Program-made: the position numbers and the translations under genes
Assembly: GCA_004151065.3 (NCBI GenBank)
Contig: NWUY0300013869.1
Location: forward strand, 1-24,637
Reading direction: 5' to 3'
Length of the DNA stretch: 24,637 bases
Source: Larix sibirica
Taxonomy: Eukaryota > Streptophyta > Pinopsida > Pinales > Pinaceae
Notes under the pieces: generated by a model
The model's input: only the letters and a program-made list of their open reading frames with translations
What the model was told of the DNA's origin: nothing
Database searches by the model: none
Shown: piece by piece, positions 20,975 to 24,637 of the stretch
Layout: each line of letters starts with the position of its first letter
How positions within the stretch are numbered: position 1 is the stretch's first letter

Positions 20975-22059
20975 TCGTCCTGTGCAATTGATGAACCACC
21001 ACGTATGTCCAGCGTGGACCCAAGAAAACCACCAGTTTTTTGCCGCAGTGGAAAACACTATCCAAATATAAGCACTAGAAAAGATACCATACAAACCGCA
21101 CCCACTACCAGCACCGGCGACAGAAAGGGGGAATATGGCAGAGAAGACCCCAAAAATATGGCACAGAAGTCACCAAACACCCCAACACCCCTTTCTGGCA
21201 CCACCACAAGTGAGAAACCGCACACCTTCACGGCAAAAAACCTCACCGTTGATACTGACAGCCACAGGTGAAGGCGATACCAAAGACCGGCACATAAAAG
21301 GTTAACTGAAAACTTGTACCCACATCTGGCGTCGGCGACAGAACAACCCTCCAAAAAAAAACTCCCTGGCACAAAGAAAGTCGGCACACACGACACCAAT
21401 GGAGTAAAAATCAAAGAAACCATAAAAAACCGACGCAAGAGATACCAAAAATAGAACCACCCACTTCCGGCACTGGCACAAGAAAAACCCACAAACCACC
21501 ACGGCGAAAAACCCCACGGGTTGATACTGACAGCCCAATATAAAGAAGGGGTTAAAACCCACCACTCGCTTTCGGCACCAGCACAAGAAGAACCACAAAA
21601 CACCGCGGCGAAAAAACCCCACGGGTTGATACTGACAACCCAATATAAAGAAGGGGGTTCACCACAGTCACCAAGGCATACAACTGAGGAAAAAACTACA
21701 CCCACCGGTACTCATTCCAAAACCCCCACAACACGCCCACTATCAGCGACTCCGATTAAAAATAACCCACCAAAAGAAAGTTTTCTAGTTGTGGAAAAGA
21801 CTCCCATAATCCAAGCAGAAGCTATTTAAACCCACGACTATCAAAAATAACTTCAAAAATGCAGGCATACCACCGCGAGATACTTACAAGGGCATCGTTT
21901 CAGATGGAATGTAGCCATAGTAGGCCGAGGACCCCCATAACCCCTGCTCATCCACGCACATACCTGCAAACCCTAGAGATACATACCTCGAAACCCTTGG
22001 ATCTTCCAACCTCCAATTATTAATCGTTTTATTTATGAGAGTTATCATAAGACTTTCCA
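20975..22059 (-). promoter_or_regulatory. LINE A 5' UTR, long and repeat-bearing
   Basis: About 1.08 kb separates the ORF1 start from the resumption of gypsy sequence. It holds no supported gene; long open frames here follow from the repeats and low stop density. It is richer in C and CG than the surroundings (for example cggcgaaaaaccccacggg). It contains the tandem repeats at 21468-21677 and related short motifs at 21104-21118 and 21195-21267. LINE 5' UTRs contain the internal promoter, so this is its likely place, but no start site can be read from sequence. Confidence 0.55.
21468..21677 (-). repeat. Two tandem units of about 105 bp in the LINE A 5' UTR
   Basis: Units at 21468-21572 and 21573-21677 share ccccacgggttgatactgac, then caatataaagaagggg, and an upstream cggcac...gcacaagaa block. 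A degenerate third unit at 21195-21267 has ctggcacc, accacaag, cggcaaaaaacctcac and gttgatactgacagcc. The period of the first two is 105 bp. In sense orientation the units contain CTTTATATTGGG. Monomer-like repeats in a 5' UTR recall promoter monomers of some animal L1 elements. Confidence 0.75.
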
Positions 22060-22500
22060 AATTTAACTAACGAAGATACTTTTCATTAGTGCATCCATTT
22101 TGAAGATAGCACATTCAAATGAGAAGGCTATTTAAGTGTACAAATGCACGCAAAGAGGGTATTCGACGAATTATTTGTTGGAATGGGCATGCTTTATATT
22201 TTATGCTAAAAAAACTCGAGTATTAATTGAACACCTATACATGACTTAAGTTTGCTACAATGGTTCATGCTAGATATAGAAGGTGATTGGAATTCTTTAG
22301 TGAGTATAACTTTGAAATTGAGCACAACCAAGGAAAAGAGGCCAAATGTATGAGTTGGCCAATTCGACAAAGTTGAGTAAAATTATAAGAAAAACTCATG
22401 ATGTTTTATATGCAAGATATTTATGCTGCTAAGCGATTATTGTTGTGATGATAAAGTAGTAATTTTAGAGAGTTATAAAAAATATGTGATAAAATTTGTA
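22060..22500 (+). pseudogene. Ty3/gypsy RNase H, right part, degenerate
   Basis: The plus strand resumes the gypsy polyprotein. LKIAHSNEK near 22103-22129 and KCTNARKEGI near 22137-22166 correspond to the CTDAxxEG start of the gypsy RNase H. KKLEY follows and, after stops, FATMVHA near 22251-22271. Then LEFFSEYNFEIEHNQGKEA near 22292-22346 matches the family's FLSEYDFEIxHIKGKEN end. About 35-40 residues normally between these two blocks (the part with TDH) are missing, an internal deletion. It lies in the same strand and order as 1110-2679 and is most simply the other half of that element. Beyond about 22420 similarity fades, and no integrase or LTR is recognised. Confidence 0.75.
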
Positions 22501-22549
22501 TTTTAGTGTTTAGAGTGTTAAAAAGTAAGGTATATCATCAAAATGTAAT

Positions 22550-24490
22550 AAGGATGTTAATGCAAACCTTTATTGATTACACATTCGTTATGGTTGGTAA
22601 AGATGGTAGAAAAGAGAATAAAACATTGGTGCAATCAGCATTTGACTCTTGGTGGTTAAATCACCCTTGTTAATTCAATGCTTAATAGCATTCTAGTCTT
22701 ATAGTTGACCTTGGAAAAAGTCTCGAAGAACTTTATGTCTCTCTTGCACCAGATTATTTTTTATTTCTTAAGGTTTGGATCCCAGTCAAGGGATGGTATT
22801 CATCTTGTTGCATGGGAGTCTATAGCAATCCCAAAGAATCATGGGGGATGGGGCATAAAGAACATTTAGTGGGTCAGAAAAGCTTTGGCTATGAAAAGAT
22901 TATGGCGCGATTGATTGAACAAGGGTTTGTGGGGGGAAATCATCATATGCAAGTACCTAAAAAACCTCACTATTATTGATTGGTTAAGAAAAAGAACAAG
23001 AAAGTTTCAGCTCCATCAAACACGTGGAGTGGTTTACCTAATTCTTTCACATATTTGAATCGTTGGTTGGCATGGTAGATAGGTGATGGATTTCAGGTGC
23101 GGGCGGGTGTTGATCTGTTCATTGGTGGTTCTCAAAGCTTCAAACTATCCCCATCTACTATTCGATCCATTCATTCCAAGGGCATATATTACCTAAATCA
23201 TGCAAAGAGGGCGGATTCAGAATTAGATGGAGATTATTGGCTCTCGGCCAAGGACCTTCAACTAGAGCAACTTGAGGCTGCGGAGTGGTATTCTTATGTG
23301 GTGGATTTGAGACATGTTGGCATAAAATTGATGAACTAAGAAGACAAAATCTTGTGGTCCTAGAACACTGCGTCGGGTCGGGTGACTACCAAGCTTGCTT
23401 ATGCTTCCATTGCTTATGAATTTATAAAATATCAATCTCAATGGTGGCACAGACACATCTAGCATTGGCAAGTTCCAATTAAGATCTTATATTTTACCTG
23501 GTTGGCCATTAATAACAATATTTTGACAGGAGATAATTTTTCTACAAGAGGGGGAATGGGCCCAACTTGTTGTCCTTTGTGCTATCGGGCTGCAAAAACA
23601 GTAGACCATCTTTTGATATCCTATTATAAAACTCAGGAAACTTGGGAAGAAATTTCTCACAGGATTAATCTTTCTAGTGGTTGTAATTATGCTTCTTTGG
23701 GGTCTTGTTTACTTCACTAGTTTGTGACGGGCGCTCACATTTCGCCCTTCCCTCTTTTCTTCATCTAGGGCATTGGCGATTCAGAAATCTTATACTTTTT
23801 TAAAATGCCCTGTATCATATTGGTACTGCTTGCAGACTTATTTTGAGTTACTTCGCATCATATTCCCAGGGAAGTCAGTCGGTGAAGAGAAAGGATAGGT
23901 TTCTTCCTTTTGTTTCATATCAGACACTCATCGGATTTTTCGATGGTGCCTCTCAAAGGGGAGCTTATGGAGACAAGGTTTATCTTCACATAAATATGAA
24001 ACAATACTTCCTCGTTTGGTTCGGGTGTGGGTTGGGTACAAATACACAATCTGAGCTCCTAGGCCTGTGGGGATTACTCTTTTTTGCACACAAAAGAGGT
24101 ATTGATACATTACAGGATTTATGCGACTCTATGGTGGTGGTTGATTGGATCAATGGCAAGCAACAAGTTCAAGTCACAATTTCGGAACAATGGAAAGCCC
24201 AGATACTTGAACTAAAGCATAAATATTCTACGGTAAGCTTTAGGAATATATACCACATATACAACAAGAGGGGTGATCATCTATCCAAGCTGGGCATACG
24301 CTTATAGGAAGGTATTTTATACTTCAAATAATTCAATAGAAATCAACTGATTGGAGAAGGACACTTCTAGATATACTAAATGATGGATTTATGATATACA
24401 GTGCTTTACACTTTTTGGATTGTTAAGGCCTTGTCTGTAAAGGCATTATTTTTGTCATCTTGACTACTTGTTTTTTTGTTTTTTATTAAT
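22550..24490 (+). mobile_element. LINE C, 5'-truncated L1-type element, plus strand
   Basis: Only the last part of a LINE ORF2 and its 3' UTR is present, in the orientation opposite to LINEs A and B. The coding part aligns with LINE A from the RT thumb onward, so it belongs to the same clade. 5' truncation is the usual outcome of target-primed reverse transcription. The 5' edge is uncertain by some tens of bases. The 3' edge is placed near the T-rich, TTATTAATCC-containing stretch around 24477-24494. I found no convincing TSD or A tail. Confidence 0.65.
22560..24307 (+). pseudogene. LINE C ORF2 C-terminal part: RT thumb, zinc region, RNase H
   Basis: Around 22590-22730 it reads SLWLVKM, EKRIKHWCNQHLTLGG and ITLVNSMLNSI, matching LINE A LWLLKRF, INHWCWHRLTLGG and KLTLAKYVLQN. 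Near 22790-22865 it reads HLVAWESIAIPKNHGGWGIK. The zinc-binding region (23560-23640) has CCPLC and TVDHLL, but the last Cys is Tyr (SYYKTQ). RNase H runs from about 23930 to the stop at 24305-24307. All four acidic positions are kept: FFDGASQ, TNTQSELLGL, CDSMVVVDW and NKRGDHLSKL. Stops and frame changes upstream (for example after LVL near 22704) make it a pseudogene, though the terminal 154 codons from 23843 are open. Confidence 0.8.
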
Positions 24491-24637
24491 CCATGGATAT
24501 TAGATCCTTTGATATGGTTGATAGCCTATTAGAATTTTGTAAATAGGATGAATTGTTTTTACCATATGTGGTCATTAGTTTTTTAGTACATTTAGTTAGT
24601 TACAACATTGTGAACACTATCTGAGGGATAGGTACAT
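24308..24637 (+). other. LINE C 3' UTR and flank
   Basis: No coding frame is present. The first about 180 bp are the presumed 3' UTR of LINE C, ending near a T-rich tract (24469-24487). The rest to the window edge is AT-rich sequence in which I recognise nothing. Confidence 0.5.

Larger units (their letters stand above)
2680..22059 (-). mobile_element. LINE A nest inserted in the gypsy element
   Basis: The span from 2680 to 22059 is almost wholly L1-type LINE sequence on the minus strand, bounded on both sides by pieces of one gypsy pol. LINE A supplies the outer ends: its 3' UTR on the left and its 5' UTR on the right. Inside lie a complete LINE B insertion, a tandem duplication of the B/A junction and what is probably an assembly duplication of LINE A ORF2. 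Without these additions LINE A would be about 7.5 kb, a normal length for a two-ORF plant LINE. The 3' tail is poor, only a short A run (TTTTT on the plus strand at 2679-2683). Confidence 0.65.
2662..22077. repeat. Candidate TSD of LINE A (2662-2679 and 22060-22077)
   Basis: aatttaactagcaaagat at 2662-2679 and aatttaactaacgaagat at 22060-22077 match at 16 of 18 positions and sit where the gypsy sequence stops and restarts. A complication is a third related start, ttaactagtaaagag, at 2604, with the following 50 bp also resembling 22063-22112 at about 70%. The target may therefore already have contained a tandem repeat of about 59 bp. Confidence 0.45.

Noticed and set aside
21058-21829. Long overlapping open frames on both strands with repeated peptide blocks.
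   Set aside because: They come from the 105-bp repeats in the LINE A 5' UTR, resemble no known protein and lie upstream of ORF1.
1-24637. CRISPR arrays, bacterial operons, toxin or defence systems.
   Set aside because: All recognisable coding sequence belongs to eukaryotic retrotransposons; the repeats are LINE, SINE or gypsy parts.

Overview
This window is a transposable-element graveyard from a plant nuclear genome. I see no intact host gene, rRNA, tRNA gene or CRISPR array. The elements are a Ty3/gypsy LTR retrotransposon remnant, L1-type LINEs whose ORF2 ends in a plant-style zinc-binding region plus RNase H, LINE ORF1 proteins with a DUF4283-like domain and CCHC knuckle, and a tRNA-derived SINE. 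Together these point to a seed plant with a large, repeat-rich genome. A gymnosperm is possible, but the sequence alone does not show it. Every long reading frame is broken by stops or frameshifts, and several of the stops look like CpG decay.

Layout, left to right. 1-437 is AT-rich with a small tandem repeat. 438-676 is a SINE with A and B boxes, an A tail and a 16-bp target site duplication (TSD). 784-1000 holds short inverted motifs resembling CACTA subterminal repeats (weak). 1110-2679 is the left part of a gypsy element (protease, reverse transcriptase, start of RNase H). 2680-22059 is a nest of LINEs on the minus strand. 22060-22500 is the right part of the gypsy RNase H, so the LINE nest splits one old gypsy copy. 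About 22550-24490 is a third, 5'-truncated LINE (C) on the plus strand.

Inside the nest, LINE A is the outer element. Its 3' UTR (2680-3194) is followed by a complete LINE B (3210-8991), inserted in the RNase H part of A and flanked by a 15-bp TSD (14/15 match). A segment crossing the B/A junction is then tandemly duplicated (7236-9299 and 9300-11522, joined at 2 bp of microhomology). The second unit contains a 340-N gap. LINE A ORF2 continues to 14884, where a single N (14885) marks a scaffold join. After it comes a longer LINE A copy without the B insertion: 3' UTR, ORF2, ORF1, and a 5' UTR with about 105-bp tandem repeats, to 22059.

The most important caution concerns 11438-14884 and 15319-18765. 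They are the same 3447 bases with one substitution that I found by eye, and the first copy ends exactly at the single N. This looks like an unmerged contig overlap or allelic duplicate, not two real elements. I found no previously undescribed functional system. What is worth a second look is the nesting chronology, the junction-spanning tandem duplication, the overlapping ORF1/ORF2 stop-start signals of both LINE families, and the repeated 5' UTR of LINE A.
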